In this document: positions 18,542 through 27,390 of the stretch, piece after piece
How the letters are laid out: each line of letters begins with the position of its first letter
How positions within the stretch are numbered: position 1 is the first letter of the stretch
Assembly (NCBI RefSeq): GCF_009818105.1
Contig: NZ_CP046564.1
Span: forward strand, 806,001 to 870,000
Origin: Bacillus sp. N1-1
GTDB lineage: Bacteria > Bacillota > Bacilli > Bacillales > Guptibacillaceae
Length of the DNA stretch: 64,000 bases
Direction of reading: 5' to 3'
Position numbers and translations under genes: made by a program
The notes under the pieces: generated by a model
The model's input: the letters and a program-made list of their open reading frames with translations, nothing else
What the model was told of the DNA's origin: nothing
Database searches by the model: none

Positions 18542-19768
18542 ATGGATCGAAACAGAGCGGGAGTGATCATCATTCAAGGTGATCAAATCGCTTTAATAGA
18601 GCGAAATCGAAATGATGAAACGTATTATGTTATTCCAGGCGGTGGAATGAAAGAAAGTGAAACACCCAAACAAGCTGCCAAAAGAGAAGCCCTCGAAGAA
18701 CTAGGGGTAGACGTACGTGTAGAAGCGTTATATACTTCTTTTCAATTTAATGGGGAACATTTTTACTATACGGCCGAAATCATCAGTGGTGAATTTGGAA
18801 ACGGAACCGGTAGCGAGTATCGGTCTTCTTCTCAAAAACGAGGAACGTATAAAGCGGTTTGGGTACCGGTAGCTGAACTAAACGAATTACGTATCTACCC
18901 TGAAGAAGTCATTTCAGTATTGGTTTCTGACGCGAGGCTTAAACTTACTGAAGTTAATTCTAAAATAAGAAAAAATTATCAATTAAGCTGGGTAGGAAGT
19001 ATGTATCCTTATTTAGATGAACCAACCTGTACTCAGGTTGGAAACGTCTCGGTCGGTCGTTTCGGAGGGAACACTTCAGCAGGACAGAATAAGAATGAAG
19101 ATGGCTGTCTCGTCTGGACTGGAGCGGATTGGGAATTTGCAATCCTATTAGATGCTCATAAAACGGCGAGTAGTGCAGCGCTTATTTTAGATGAAGTTGA
19201 GCGAAATCAATCGATGTTTACTGACATTCTTATAAAAAAGACGCAAGAAGCAGTGAGTGAATTGCGAGAGGCTGTAGTTGGCCTTTTTCAAAACGCAGCA
19301 TTTAAACAAAAGTGCCGGGAAGTGGAAGGGGAAACAGCCTGCTTAATTGTTGTTCGAAAAGATAAGTATCTATGGTGGTTCTCGGTGGGTGATTGTCTAT
19401 TGTTTTTAATTCATCCAGAGCTAGAAGCGCTTGGAGAATCGATGCAAAATCATCGAAGTTTCTACGAGTGGATCGGAGAAGTGAACACATTTGAGACGAT
19501 TGTCCCATGCTATAGCATCGGCACAAAGGAATTAAGAAAAGGTGATAACCTCATCTTCTTAACGACGGATGGATTACTTGAATATCCTCATACTAATTTT
19601 CATTTACCAGGTCAAGTCGTGGCGCGAATGAAAGGTAAGTCGGTTAAAGAAGATGTCCAACGGTTATTGGAAGAAGTAGAGGGTAAGGGTGTAAGAGATA
19701 GCACAACCATAGTGGCATGGAAGATTAACATAGTAGAAGATGGTGTAATGCCGAGTGACCTATTCTAA
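18542..19768 (+). CDS. Nudix hydrolase fused to PP2C-like phosphatase domain
   Basis: A 408-residue two-domain protein. Residues 1-140 are a Nudix domain with an intact box (GMKESE, then REALEELGV). From about residue 150 to the end is a PPM/PP2C-like domain: NEDGCLVWTG and FAILLDAH replace the usual metal-binding N-terminal motifs, VGDCLLFL and LTTDGLLEY match the core, and VRDSTTIVAW matches the final Asp-containing motif. In other Bacillaceae a protein like the second half occurs on its own. The ATG follows AGGAGGTACGCG. No stop or frameshift separates the domains. The substrate of either domain is unknown. Confidence 0.82.
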   Translation: MDRNRAGVIIIQGDQIALIERNRNDETYYVIPGGGMKESETPKQAAKREALEELGVDVRVEALYTSFQFNGEHFYYTAEIISGEFGNGTGSEYRSSSQKRGTYKAVWVPVAELNELRIYPEEVISVLVSDARLKLTEVNSKIRKNYQLSWVGSMYPYLDEPTCTQVGNVSVGRFGGNTSAGQNKNEDGCLVWTGADWEFAILLDAHKTASSAALILDEVERNQSMFTDILIKKTQEAVSELREAVVGLFQNAAFKQKCREVEGETACLIVVRKDKYLWWFSVGDCLLFLIHPELEALGESMQNHRSFYEWIGEVNTFETIVPCYSIGTKELRKGDNLIFLTTDGLLEYPHTNFHLPGQVVARMKGKSVKEDVQRLLEEVEGKGVRDSTTIVAWKINIVEDGVMPSDLF

Positions 19769-19807
19769 AAGAAGACGTCGCGCGTGTGCGACGTCTTCTT
19801 TTAGAAT
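19762..19807. terminator. Bidirectional terminator overlapping both flanking stop codons
   Basis: A perfect 20-bp inverted repeat (arms 19762-19781 and 19788-19807; ATTCTAAAAGAAGACGTCGC and its complement) surrounds loop GCGTGT. It contains the stop of the Nudix-PP2C gene and the stop of chrA, both read as TTC-TAA. Confidence 0.88.
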
Positions 19808-20994
19808 GAACTGATGATCTGAATGAGATACCCGCCGATGATGCCAATACCAACAATCATCCAGGCTGGGCACTTCCAAATTGAGAGTAGAGCGAATAAA
19901 ATCGCAGCAAGGGCGAAATCTTCTCCTGACATAATCGCGCTTTTAATAACAGGGTCATAAAAGGCCGCTAATAAAATACCTACTACACTAGCGTTCACGC
20001 CAATTAAAACTTTTTGAAATGCAGCCCGCTTTCGTAATTCATTTAGAAATGGAAGGGCAGCTGTGATCAGTAGAAAGGACGGTAAGAATATCGCTATTGT
20101 GACGACGATTGCTCCCGTAATGCCTCCTAGCATCGTACCAAGATAGCTTGCAAACGTAAACAGTGGACCGGGAACTGCTTGGGCCATTCCATAACCTGCA
20201 AGGAATTGATCGCTTGAGAGAAGACCCTGCGGAACAATTTCTCGTTCAATCATCGGTAGGACGACGTGCCCTCCTCCGAATACTAGCGCACCTACTCGAA
20301 AGAACGTGTCGAATAAATTGAGAAGCGCATGATCCGTTAAACGGTTAAGAATTGGGAGAACGATTAATAGCGTACTTAACAGGGCTAGAGAGCCAACACC
20401 AACTTTTTTTGATATGGAAACGGGAAAGGGTTTTACGGTTGTTTCTGTTTTGTCGTTAAACAAACGTAATCCTAGTAGCCCAGCTCCTGCGATAACAAGA
20501 AGCTGCATCCATGCAGATGGATAGAGTAGCATGATAAGAGCTGCGGCTAAGGCGATCGCAATCCTCGTTCGATCCGGTGTTAATTTTTTCCCTAATCCAA
20601 TTATTGCATGAAGCACGACTGCTGCCGCGACAATTTTTAAGCTGTGAATAAATGTCCCATCACCAAGCGAAAAGGTTTGATAAAGCATGGCAAAGATGAC
20701 AAGAATGATTATGGAAGGAACTGTGAAGCCAAACCATGATAGAAAGCCACCAAACATCCCACCGCGCATCATACCGATTGCAATTCCAACTTGACTGCTG
20801 GCAGGTCCCGGCAAAAATTGACATAGTGCAATAATGTCAGCATACATTTTGTCATCAAGCCACTTCCTTCGATCAACATATTCATCCTTAAAATAGGCAA
20901 GATGAGCAACAGGACCTCCAAATGAGGTTAAACCGAGTCGCGTTGATACGAGAAGAATTTCAATAAAGGTTTTGAAAGAGTGTTTACCAGGCAT
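19801..20994 (-). CDS. chrA: Chromate transporter ChrA
   Basis: A 397-residue two-domain CHR family transporter, the long-chain form with an inverted repeat of about six helices per half. The halves start with STRLGLTSFGGPVAHLAYF and FRVGALVFGGGHVVLPMI, each followed by the family motif (LPGPASSQVGIAIGMM and VPGPLFTFASYLG). It is expected to export chromate or a sulfate-like oxyanion. GGAGGG precedes the ATG. It follows the PadR gene by 12 nt, so the two form an operon. Confidence 0.92.
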   Translation of the reverse strand: MPGKHSFKTFIEILLVSTRLGLTSFGGPVAHLAYFKDEYVDRRKWLDDKMYADIIALCQFLPGPASSQVGIAIGMMRGGMFGGFLSWFGFTVPSIIILVIFAMLYQTFSLGDGTFIHSLKIVAAAVVLHAIIGLGKKLTPDRTRIAIALAAALIMLLYPSAWMQLLVIAGAGLLGLRLFNDKTETTVKPFPVSISKKVGVGSLALLSTLLIVLPILNRLTDHALLNLFDTFFRVGALVFGGGHVVLPMIEREIVPQGLLSSDQFLAGYGMAQAVPGPLFTFASYLGTMLGGITGAIVVTIAIFLPSFLLITAALPFLNELRKRAAFQKVLIGVNASVVGILLAAFYDPVIKSAIMSGEDFALAAILFALLSIWKCPAWMIVGIGIIGGYLIQIISSF

Positions 20995-21006
20995 ATTAAC
21001 CCTCCA

Positions 21007-21315
21007 TTAGTCTTTGATTTCTTTAAATAGTTCGTACGCTTTAGATTGAGCTTCTAACAATATTCGTTCGCCTTCTTCAGTGGTACGATAATATTTTCGT
21101 ATCTTTCCATTTACATTGTTTTCTTCTTTTGAAAGTAAACCATCATTTTCCATGTTGTGAAGGATGGGATATAAGGTACCTGAGCTCATCTCATAGCCGT
21201 GTTCACGAAGTTCTTCTAGCATCCAGGAGCCATAGATCGCTTCTTCCTTTGCATGGTGAAGAATATGAATTTGAATAAAGCCTAGAAAGAGTTTCCTTAG
21301 TATTTTATTATCCAA
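21007..21315 (-). CDS. PadR family transcriptional regulator
   Basis: A 102-residue PadR regulator with a winged helix: YGSWMLEELREHGYEMSSGTLYPILHNMENDGLL, in pieces, is the diagnostic HTH (SSGTLYPIL), followed by the wing (NGKIRKYYRTTEEG) and a short dimer helix. The start is TTG, 7 nt after AAGAGGTGG. It is cotranscribed with chrA and probably represses it, responding to a ligand that may be chromate or a related stress; that is inference. Its candidate operator lies directly upstream. Confidence 0.9.
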   Translation of the reverse strand: MDNKILRKLFLGFIQIHILHHAKEEAIYGSWMLEELREHGYEMSSGTLYPILHNMENDGLLSKEENNVNGKIRKYYRTTEEGERILLEAQSKAYELFKEIKD

Positions 21316-21623
21316 CTAGTACCACCTCTTATTATTTGTTTTCGATATCGGTTTTCGATATTGATGCTAAGCAAATATTAACGGGTAGATGAATGATTCA
21401 CAAGGGAATGGAAGAATTTTTTACAAATCCTTAACATGATTGAGGTTTCACCTTTCAATGATTCGATCAACCGTTAAGTGAGTAACTTCATAAGCTTATT
21501 TCTTTTAATAGTGCTTTAGTTATAGTAAGATATTGTCTGTTGTTTAAAACGTTTTTGAACGGTAAATCCTAAGTGAAATCAAGATTTAGAACGCAACTGC
21601 TAAGGAGAGAAGGAGGGGAATCG
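21316..21623. promoter_or_regulatory. Divergent intergenic region with candidate PadR operator
   Basis: This 308-bp gap separates the padR-chrA unit from the drug exporter. At 21338-21363 there are two head-to-tail 13-bp copies of GTTTTCGATATYG. They create an inverted repeat ATATCG-GTTTT-CGATAT (21345-21361), the symmetry expected for a PadR dimer. The rest is AT-rich with no recognisable gene. Confidence 0.65.
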
Positions 21624-23108
21624 ATGAAGGAAAAGGAAACGTATGAATTCCTGGCTGATGATCCCAATTTTAATGTTAAACCAGTCATGATCTCGCTTAT
21701 AATCGGAGCTTTTTTTGCCATCTTAAATGAAACCCTATTAAATATTGCATTAACAACGTTAATGGAGAAGTTTAGCGTAACACCTGCCACTGTCCAATGG
21801 ATGGCAACCGGCTTCTTGCTGGTAATGGGGATTTTAACACCGGTTTCCGCACTTCTGCTGCAGTCCTATACGACAAGACAGATGTTTCTTGGCACAATGA
21901 CGATTTTTACAATCGGAACCGTTATATGCGCGATCGCGCCGACTTTCGCTATACTTTTAAGCGGTAGACTGTTACAAGCAGTAGGTACAGGATTATTAAT
22001 TCCAATCATTTTTAACACATTCTTACTCATTTTCCCTCCAGAGCGACGGGGAAGTGTGATGGGGACGATCGGTCTCGTGATTATGTTTGCGCCAGCCATT
22101 GGACCAACCCTTTCAGGCGTGATTGTGGACAACCTTGGTTGGAGATATCTGTTTATTACCGTTATTCCTTTCGCGCTGTTTTCGATTGGATTCGGCTACA
22201 AGTTCCTTCGCAATGTTGGTGAGGTTACGAAGCCTAAAGTTGATATTCTTTCAATACTCTTTTCCACATTAGGATTTGGAGGCGTTGTACTTGGATTTAG
22301 CTTTGCGGGTGAGGGTGAGGTTGGCTACTTAGCCCCGCAAGTCTTTTTACCTCTTGTGATTGGGGTTGTTTCCCTGATTATATTTGTCCTTCGTCAGTTA
22401 AAATTAAAAGAGCCAATGCTTGATGTTCGAGTATTTAAATATCCGATGTTCACAGTTGCCGTCTTGCTCTTTATTATCATTATTATGGCGATGTTCTCAT
22501 CTGAAATTATTTTACCGATGTACATGCAGGGTCCACTTGGATTATCGCCACAAACAGCCGGATTGATTCTACTGCCTGGAGCACTGTTAAATGGCTTAAT
22601 GTCACCAGTAATGGGGAAGTTATTCGATAAGTTTGGACCAAGGAAATTAATTATTCCTGCTGCTCTTGTATTGACCGGTGTTATGTTCGTGTTTAGTACG
22701 GTAAAGGTTGATACATCCATTGTGTTAATTGTTACCACTTATATTTTGCTCATGCTTTCGATTTCAGCAATCATGATGCCAGCTCAAACAAATGGACTAA
22801 ATGGACTTCCCAAAAATCTTTATCCACACGGAACGGCTATCATGAATACGCTCCAACCTGTTTCAGGAGCAATCGGAGTCTCTGTTTTCATTAGTATTAT
22901 GACAACACGTCAACAGACTTATCTCGATAATGCTGCTAACCCAGCAGATCCAACAACAATTAGCCAGTCCCTCGTGTCGGGAGTGGAACTTGTCTATCTT
23001 GTTGCATTCGGTTTTGCTGCAGCTGGTTTTCTTATTTCATTATTTATTCGAAAAGCAATGCCTGCAGATCGAAAAGATCAAACTGAATCAAAAGTGGTTA
23101 ATGAATAA
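21624..23108 (+). CDS. MFS multidrug efflux transporter, DHA2 (14-TM) family
   Basis: A 494-residue major facilitator of the DHA2 type with fourteen hydrophobic segments, similar in kind to Bacillus LmrB/YhcA/Mdr. Motifs include the antiporter motif C region (LSGRLLQAVGTGLLIPIIFN), PPERRGSVMG and the conserved WRYLF. It would export lipophilic drugs or dyes using the proton gradient. The ATG at 21624 follows AAGGAGGGGAATCG; an upstream frame extension was discarded. Monocistronic with its own terminator. Confidence 0.9.
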   Translation: MKEKETYEFLADDPNFNVKPVMISLIIGAFFAILNETLLNIALTTLMEKFSVTPATVQWMATGFLLVMGILTPVSALLLQSYTTRQMFLGTMTIFTIGTVICAIAPTFAILLSGRLLQAVGTGLLIPIIFNTFLLIFPPERRGSVMGTIGLVIMFAPAIGPTLSGVIVDNLGWRYLFITVIPFALFSIGFGYKFLRNVGEVTKPKVDILSILFSTLGFGGVVLGFSFAGEGEVGYLAPQVFLPLVIGVVSLIIFVLRQLKLKEPMLDVRVFKYPMFTVAVLLFIIIIMAMFSSEIILPMYMQGPLGLSPQTAGLILLPGALLNGLMSPVMGKLFDKFGPRKLIIPAALVLTGVMFVFSTVKVDTSIVLIVTTYILLMLSISAIMMPAQTNGLNGLPKNLYPHGTAIMNTLQPVSGAIGVSVFISIMTTRQQTYLDNAANPADPTTISQSLVSGVELVYLVAFGFAAAGFLISLFIRKAMPADRKDQTESKVVNE

Positions 23109-23109
23109 C

Positions 23110-23143
23110 GAAAAAAGCGTCTCACTGTGAGGCGCTTTTTTGT
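23110..23143 (+). terminator. Terminator after DHA2 transporter
   Basis: Stem AAAAGCGTCTCA / TGAGGCGCTTTT (one G-U pair), followed by TT. Confidence 0.88.
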
Positions 23144-23532
23144 TGTCACAATTTCGTAAAAGAAATCATGACTTTATGCTTTTATAAAGAAATGATAAAT
23201 GTAATATACTTGAAACGATTGGAACAGAAACTGGGAATAAACCAAATATAAAGAAACAAATGGTATTACCTTTCTAATTATTGTTATTTTTTTTACCGAT
23301 ATTTCACTGCACTTTAACAGAAGAGTTACGAATCGGAAGGGTACGTTACTGCTGTATTAAAAGAACGTTTTCATTGAAGGAAAATGAACTGCAAGCAATT
23401 GTAATGGAATTTGACATTAAATTTTTTAGGGAGTATTATACTCAAGTATTAGGATTTAAAAAAAAATAACATTTTTACATTTAAAATATATTCAACACAT
23501 TATGTAATTCTACAAGGAGGTCTACAACTGAC
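23144..23532. other. Intergenic region upstream of ltaS
   Basis: A stretch of 389 bp with no convincing gene. A 62-codon frame at 23281-23469 lacks a ribosome binding site and is crossed by the ltaS promoter, so it is not called. The only clear element is the promoter at 23411-23439; the rest is AT-rich. Confidence 0.6.
23411..23439 (+). promoter_or_regulatory. Sigma-A promoter of ltaS
   Basis: A perfect -35 TTGACA (23411-23416), a 17-bp spacer and -10 TATTAT (23434-23439). Transcription would start near 23446 and give a leader of about 87 nt. Confidence 0.8.
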
Positions 23533-25491
23533 ATGCGAAATAAATTAAGCAGTCAGATTAATAAGCCATGGACGTTGTTCTTTGGTGTCATTCTATTATT
23601 CTGGTTAAAAACGTATGCTGTCTATCAAACTGAATTTGATCTTGGAATTCAAAATGGTATGCAGTCGTTTCTATTAATCTTAAACCCGATTAGTTCTTTG
23701 TTGCTATTCTTTGGATTTGCCCTATTCTTCAAAGGACGTAAACGAGCATGGGCGATACTAATTATAGATTTCGTCCTATCCTTTATTCTTTATGCAAATG
23801 TCGTGTACTATCGTTTCTTTAATGACTTTATTACACTTCCAACAGTAATGCACACAAATGATGCTGGAGAGCTGAAAGACAGTGCCTTTGCATTAATGCA
23901 GTTCTCTGATGCGTTTTATTTCATTGATACGTTGCTTATTCTTGGATTAATCTTATTTAAAGTTATAAAGCCACAAGTCGCGATGAAAAAAAAGAAAATT
24001 GCACTTGTATTTGCTTCAGCAGCTGTCTTCTTTACAGTGAATCTCGGACTTGCTGAAGCCGATCGTCCAGAACTTTTAACACGTGCTTTTGATCGCACGT
24101 ACCTTGTGAAATATCTTGGTCAGTTTAACTATCAAATCTTTGACGTCGTTACAACCGTTAAGTCTAGCTCTCAAAGCGCATTTGCAAGCAGTGATGATTT
24201 AACAGATGTTCGAAACTTTGTTGAAGCAAATCGAACAGAGCCAAATCCAGAGTACTTCGGTAAGGCTGAGGGAATGAACGTCATTTATATTTCTCTTGAA
24301 TCGATGCAAAGCTTTGTAATTGGAAAAGAAATCGATGGTCAGGAAGTAACTCCGTTCTTAAACAGTCTTGTTGAAGATCAAAATACGTTTTATTTTGATA
24401 ATATTTTCCATCAAGTTGGACAGGGAAAAACGTCGGATGCTGAGTTTATGATGGCAAACTCCCTCTATCCACTACCAAGTGGGTCAGTTGCGATGGAAAA
24501 AGCGCGTAACACGTATCAGGCGCAGCCAGCCATTTTGGAGCAAAAAGGCTACTCAACGTCATCCCTACACGGTAATGGTAAAACGTTCTGGAACCGTGAT
24601 GAGATGTATAAGTCATTTGGTATTCAGAAATTCTTTGATTCAAGCTATTACGATATGAACGAAGAAGATGTCCATAACTATGGGCTAAAAGATAAACCAT
24701 TCTTTAAACAATCAATGCCATATCTTGAAAGTCTCGAACAGCCGTTTCACGCGAAAATGCTAACTTTATCGAACCATTTTCCGTTTACAATGGATGAAGG
24801 GGATGTTGATTTCCCAACACCTGAAACGAATGATGCAGTTGTAAATGGTTACTTCCAGACAGCGAAGTATATGGATGAATCCATTGAGCAATTCTTTAAT
24901 GATTTGAAAGAATCAGGACTTTATGACAATACCGTGATTGTTATGTATGGTGATCATTATGGTATTTCGAATAACCATAATAAGGCGATGTCTGAAGTGA
25001 TGGGTGAGGAAGTAGGCCCGTATGAAAATGCACAGCTACAACGTGTGCCTCTGTTCATTACTGCACCTGGTGTAGAAGGTAAGCAGGTTCATGAATATGG
25101 TGGACATATGGACATCCGTGATACCGTTCTTCATCTACTAGGTGTTGAAACAGATGATTATATTTCGTTTGGCTCTGATCTACTTTCAGAAGATCATCGT
25201 GAAATCGTGCCATTCCGTAATGGTGATTTCGTAACGCCGGAAGTAACGTCTGTTAATGAGAAGTGCTACGCGAATCCATCAGGTGAAAAAGTCGATGCTG
25301 AAGAATGTGAGCAGCCAGGACAGTTTGTCGAAGAGTCACTTGAACTCTCAGATAAAGTAGTCTACGGCGATTTACTGCGCTTCTATGAGCCTGAAGGTTT
25401 CACTCCTGTTGATCGTAGTGATTACGACTATAATGTTGATCAAACAGAACCAGTGCAAGAAGATCCTGCACAGGAAAAAGAACAGAAATAA
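23533..25491 (+). CDS. ltaS: Lipoteichoic acid synthase
   Basis: A 652-residue polyglycerolphosphate LTA synthase, very similar along its length to B. subtilis LtaS. Five N-terminal membrane helices (residues 15-180) are followed by an extracellular alkaline-phosphatase-fold domain. The nucleophile is Thr300 in GQGKTSDAEF; Mn2+ ligands include ISLESMQS (Glu) and MYGDHYGIS (Asp-His). It transfers glycerol phosphate from phosphatidylglycerol to the growing chain. Signal-peptidase cleavage after the last helix is likely near SAFAS, as in the family. The ATG follows AAGGAGG with a rather long spacer of 13 nt. The acidic, Asn/Gln-rich C-terminal tail is typical. Confidence 0.95.
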   Translation: MRNKLSSQINKPWTLFFGVILLFWLKTYAVYQTEFDLGIQNGMQSFLLILNPISSLLLFFGFALFFKGRKRAWAILIIDFVLSFILYANVVYYRFFNDFITLPTVMHTNDAGELKDSAFALMQFSDAFYFIDTLLILGLILFKVIKPQVAMKKKKIALVFASAAVFFTVNLGLAEADRPELLTRAFDRTYLVKYLGQFNYQIFDVVTTVKSSSQSAFASSDDLTDVRNFVEANRTEPNPEYFGKAEGMNVIYISLESMQSFVIGKEIDGQEVTPFLNSLVEDQNTFYFDNIFHQVGQGKTSDAEFMMANSLYPLPSGSVAMEKARNTYQAQPAILEQKGYSTSSLHGNGKTFWNRDEMYKSFGIQKFFDSSYYDMNEEDVHNYGLKDKPFFKQSMPYLESLEQPFHAKMLTLSNHFPFTMDEGDVDFPTPETNDAVVNGYFQTAKYMDESIEQFFNDLKESGLYDNTVIVMYGDHYGISNNHNKAMSEVMGEEVGPYENAQLQRVPLFITAPGVEGKQVHEYGGHMDIRDTVLHLLGVETDDYISFGSDLLSEDHREIVPFRNGDFVTPEVTSVNEKCYANPSGEKVDAEECEQPGQFVEESLELSDKVVYGDLLRFYEPEGFTPVDRSDYDYNVDQTEPVQEDPAQEKEQK

Positions 25492-25494
25492 TCC

Positions 25495-25526
25495 AAAAGC
25501 ATCCCATTAAACGGGGTGCTTTTTTG
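25495..25526 (+). terminator. Terminator after ltaS
   Basis: Stem AAAAGCATCCC / GGGGTGCTTTT with a 7-nt loop and a T run. Confidence 0.88.
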
Positions 25527-25645
25527 CGTGCTCAGAAAATGTTCTCCTTCTAAAGTTGTAGAAGAAAATAAGTCATTAGCTACAGTAATTGAATGGGTAA
25601 ATAGGTTATAATTTCCATGAGGATGAAAAAGAGGGAGAGATGATC

Positions 25646-26467
25646 ATGAAACGACCGATTTGCATCACGTGTGGAACGCAATACGGTGATATGGAGGTTA
25701 ATCCTGAAACGTGCCCTATTTGTAAAGAAGAAAGACAATATGTTAATCCAGATGGACAGGAATGGACAACGCTTATCGACATGCAGAAACAACAGTTTCA
25801 AAATCAAGTTATTGAAGAAGAAAAAGGCTTATATAGCATTACAACAGCTCCGACTTTTGCAATTGGTCAAACAGCGTATCTGGTCCAGGGTAATGGATTT
25901 AATGTGCTATGGGATTGCATATCTTACCTTGATGAAGCGACAATTCAAGCGGTTAAAGACCTCGGTGGAATTGATGCCATTGCCCTGTCACATCCGCATT
26001 ATTACTCTTCTCAGGTAGAATGGGCAGAAGCTTTTAACGTTCCAATCTATATTCATGAAGATGATGCCAAATGGGTGATGAGAGACAGTGAAAGGATTGA
26101 GTTCTGGAATGGTGAGTCATTGGAACTTGCCCCTAGCTTAACCATTCATCGCCTGGGCGGACACTTCCTTGGTGGCGCAGTGCTTCATGTGAAGGAAGTG
26201 AGCGGAGGGAAAGGGCTACTGCTGACGGGTGACATTATACAAGTTGTAGCTGATCAGGAATGGGTTAGTTTCATGTATAGCTATCCAAATTTAATTCCGT
26301 TACCTGCGAGCAAGGTGGAAGAAATGGCTCATAAGGTTAAGCCACTGAAGTTTGATCGCCTTTACAACGCCTTTCATCGCTTCGTTGAATCTGGCGCAGA
26401 TGAGGCGGTTCAACGGTCGGCTACTCGATATCTTCAAGCTCTTGAAGGAGAGCTATTTCATACGTAA
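25646..26467 (+). CDS. Zinc-ribbon MBL-fold metallo-hydrolase with altered metal motif
   Basis: A 273-residue protein. Residues 4-29 form a zinc-ribbon-like segment (CITCG and CPICKEE). The remainder is a metallo-beta-lactamase fold with ALSHPHYYSS where the canonical HxHxDH would be, RLGGHFLGG for the next His, and LLTGDIIQV for the bridging Asp. Because the Asp-His of HxHxDH is replaced by Tyr-Tyr-Ser, only one metal site may be complete. The ATG at 25646 is 9 nt after GAGGGA; the ATG at 25640 is too close. Function unknown, and no operon partners are visible. Confidence 0.8.
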   Translation: MKRPICITCGTQYGDMEVNPETCPICKEERQYVNPDGQEWTTLIDMQKQQFQNQVIEEEKGLYSITTAPTFAIGQTAYLVQGNGFNVLWDCISYLDEATIQAVKDLGGIDAIALSHPHYYSSQVEWAEAFNVPIYIHEDDAKWVMRDSERIEFWNGESLELAPSLTIHRLGGHFLGGAVLHVKEVSGGKGLLLTGDIIQVVADQEWVSFMYSYPNLIPLPASKVEEMAHKVKPLKFDRLYNAFHRFVESGADEAVQRSATRYLQALEGELFHT

Positions 26468-26503
26468 AAGTAAACCTCCTTTACTGAAGGAGGTTTTACT
26501 TTT
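26466..26503 (+). terminator. Terminator after MBL gene
   Basis: A long stem AAAAGTAAACCTCCTT / AAGGAGGTTTTACTTTT with one bulged base and a TACTG loop. Confidence 0.85.
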
Positions 26504-26717
26504 AGGACCAAGGAAAAGGGAAAACTTTAGATAGAGCGAATATAGTTTAGAAGGGGAGTGGATGGAAAAGTAAAACAAAACGGGTGTTGAATTGGTATAC
26601 AAAGGTTTGGAAATAAGGAGAGGTGGAAAAACCATTACACAAAGTGAAAATAGTAGGAAGATATTAGAAAGAAAAGTTGTTTAAGCATCGATTAGGTTTT
26701 ACGGAGGAGGAGTAGGG

Positions 26718-27092
26718 ATGAAAATTTATAATTTTAGTCGGTCGGCAGGAAAAGAAATTACAAAATTCGGATCGCAGTTTATGATGTCTCGCATTACTCA
26801 GACGGAATCAAGCGTACATATAGGTGCCATGTATCTGGACAAAGAAGGGCTGATTGGCTTTCATCAAGCCGTGACGCCGCAATTATTATTAATCGTTAGT
26901 GGTGAAGGATTGGTGAGAGGGGAAGATAATGAATTAATGAAGGTAAAAGAAGGGGATGCTGTCTTCTGGAATAAGGATGAATGGCATGAGACGACTACGG
27001 AAAAAGGATTAACGGCCATTGCAATCGAAGGTGAATTTGATCCGGAGTTGTTTTTAAATGAAAAAGAGGAGGGTGAAGAGACAGAAGTATAA
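26718..27092 (+). CDS. Cupin domain protein
   Basis: A 124-residue single-domain cupin. Recognisable parts are GAMYLDKEGLIGFHQAVTPQLLLIVSGEG (cupin motif 1 region, with one His), the KEGDAVFWNKDEWHETTTEKG motif 2 and an acidic C-terminus (NEKEEGEETEV). Residues available for metal binding are fewer than in enzymatic cupins, so a sugar- or small-molecule-binding role is possible. The ATG follows GGAGGAGTAGGG. Function is not assigned. The 250 bp before it contain no gene that I can support. Confidence 0.75.
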   Translation: MKIYNFSRSAGKEITKFGSQFMMSRITQTESSVHIGAMYLDKEGLIGFHQAVTPQLLLIVSGEGLVRGEDNELMKVKEGDAVFWNKDEWHETTTEKGLTAIAIEGEFDPELFLNEKEEGEETEV

Positions 27093-27149
27093 GTGGAATA
27101 CAGATAACAAATGATCTGATTACACGAAGCAACTAGATAAAGATAAACA

Positions 27150-27182
27150 AAAAAGCTCTTCCGCCGGGGAAGAGCTTTTTAT
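27150..27182. terminator. Bidirectional terminator between cupin and csp genes
   Basis: Stem AAAAAGCTCTTCC / GGAAGAGCTTTTT with loop GCCGG and T runs on both strands. Confidence 0.9.
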
Positions 27183-27189
27183 ATATGAT

Positions 27190-27390
27190 TTATGCTTTAA
27201 CTACGTTAGTAGCTTGTGGTCCGCGGTTACCTTGCTCAGTGTCAAAAGTAACTGTTTGACCTTCTTCAAGAGTTTTGAAACCTTCGCCTTGAATAGCTGA
27301 GAAATGTACGAATACGTCGTCTCCGCCTTCAACTTCGATGAAGCCAAAACCTTTTTCTGCGTTAAACCATTTTACTGTACCTTTGTTCAT
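27190..27390 (-). CDS. Cold-shock protein
   Basis: A 66-residue CspA-family nucleic-acid chaperone. RNP1 (KGFGFIEV) and RNP2 (VFVHFSAI) are intact, as is [11 protein letters not shown] at the N-terminus. It is close in length and sequence to Bacillus CspB/CspD; which paralogue cannot be decided. The ATG follows CTTGGAGGATACACAC. It has a leader of about 120 nt, as cold-shock genes usually do. Confidence 0.95.
   Translation of the reverse strand: MNKGTVKWFNAEKGFGFIEVEGGDDVFVHFSAIQGEGFKTLEEGQTVTFDTEQGNRGPQATNVVKA

Noticed and set aside
23281..23469. A 62-codon frame upstream of ltaS
   Set aside because: It has no ribosome binding site, starts in a T-rich tract and is crossed by a near-consensus promoter (TTGACA-N17-TATTAT).
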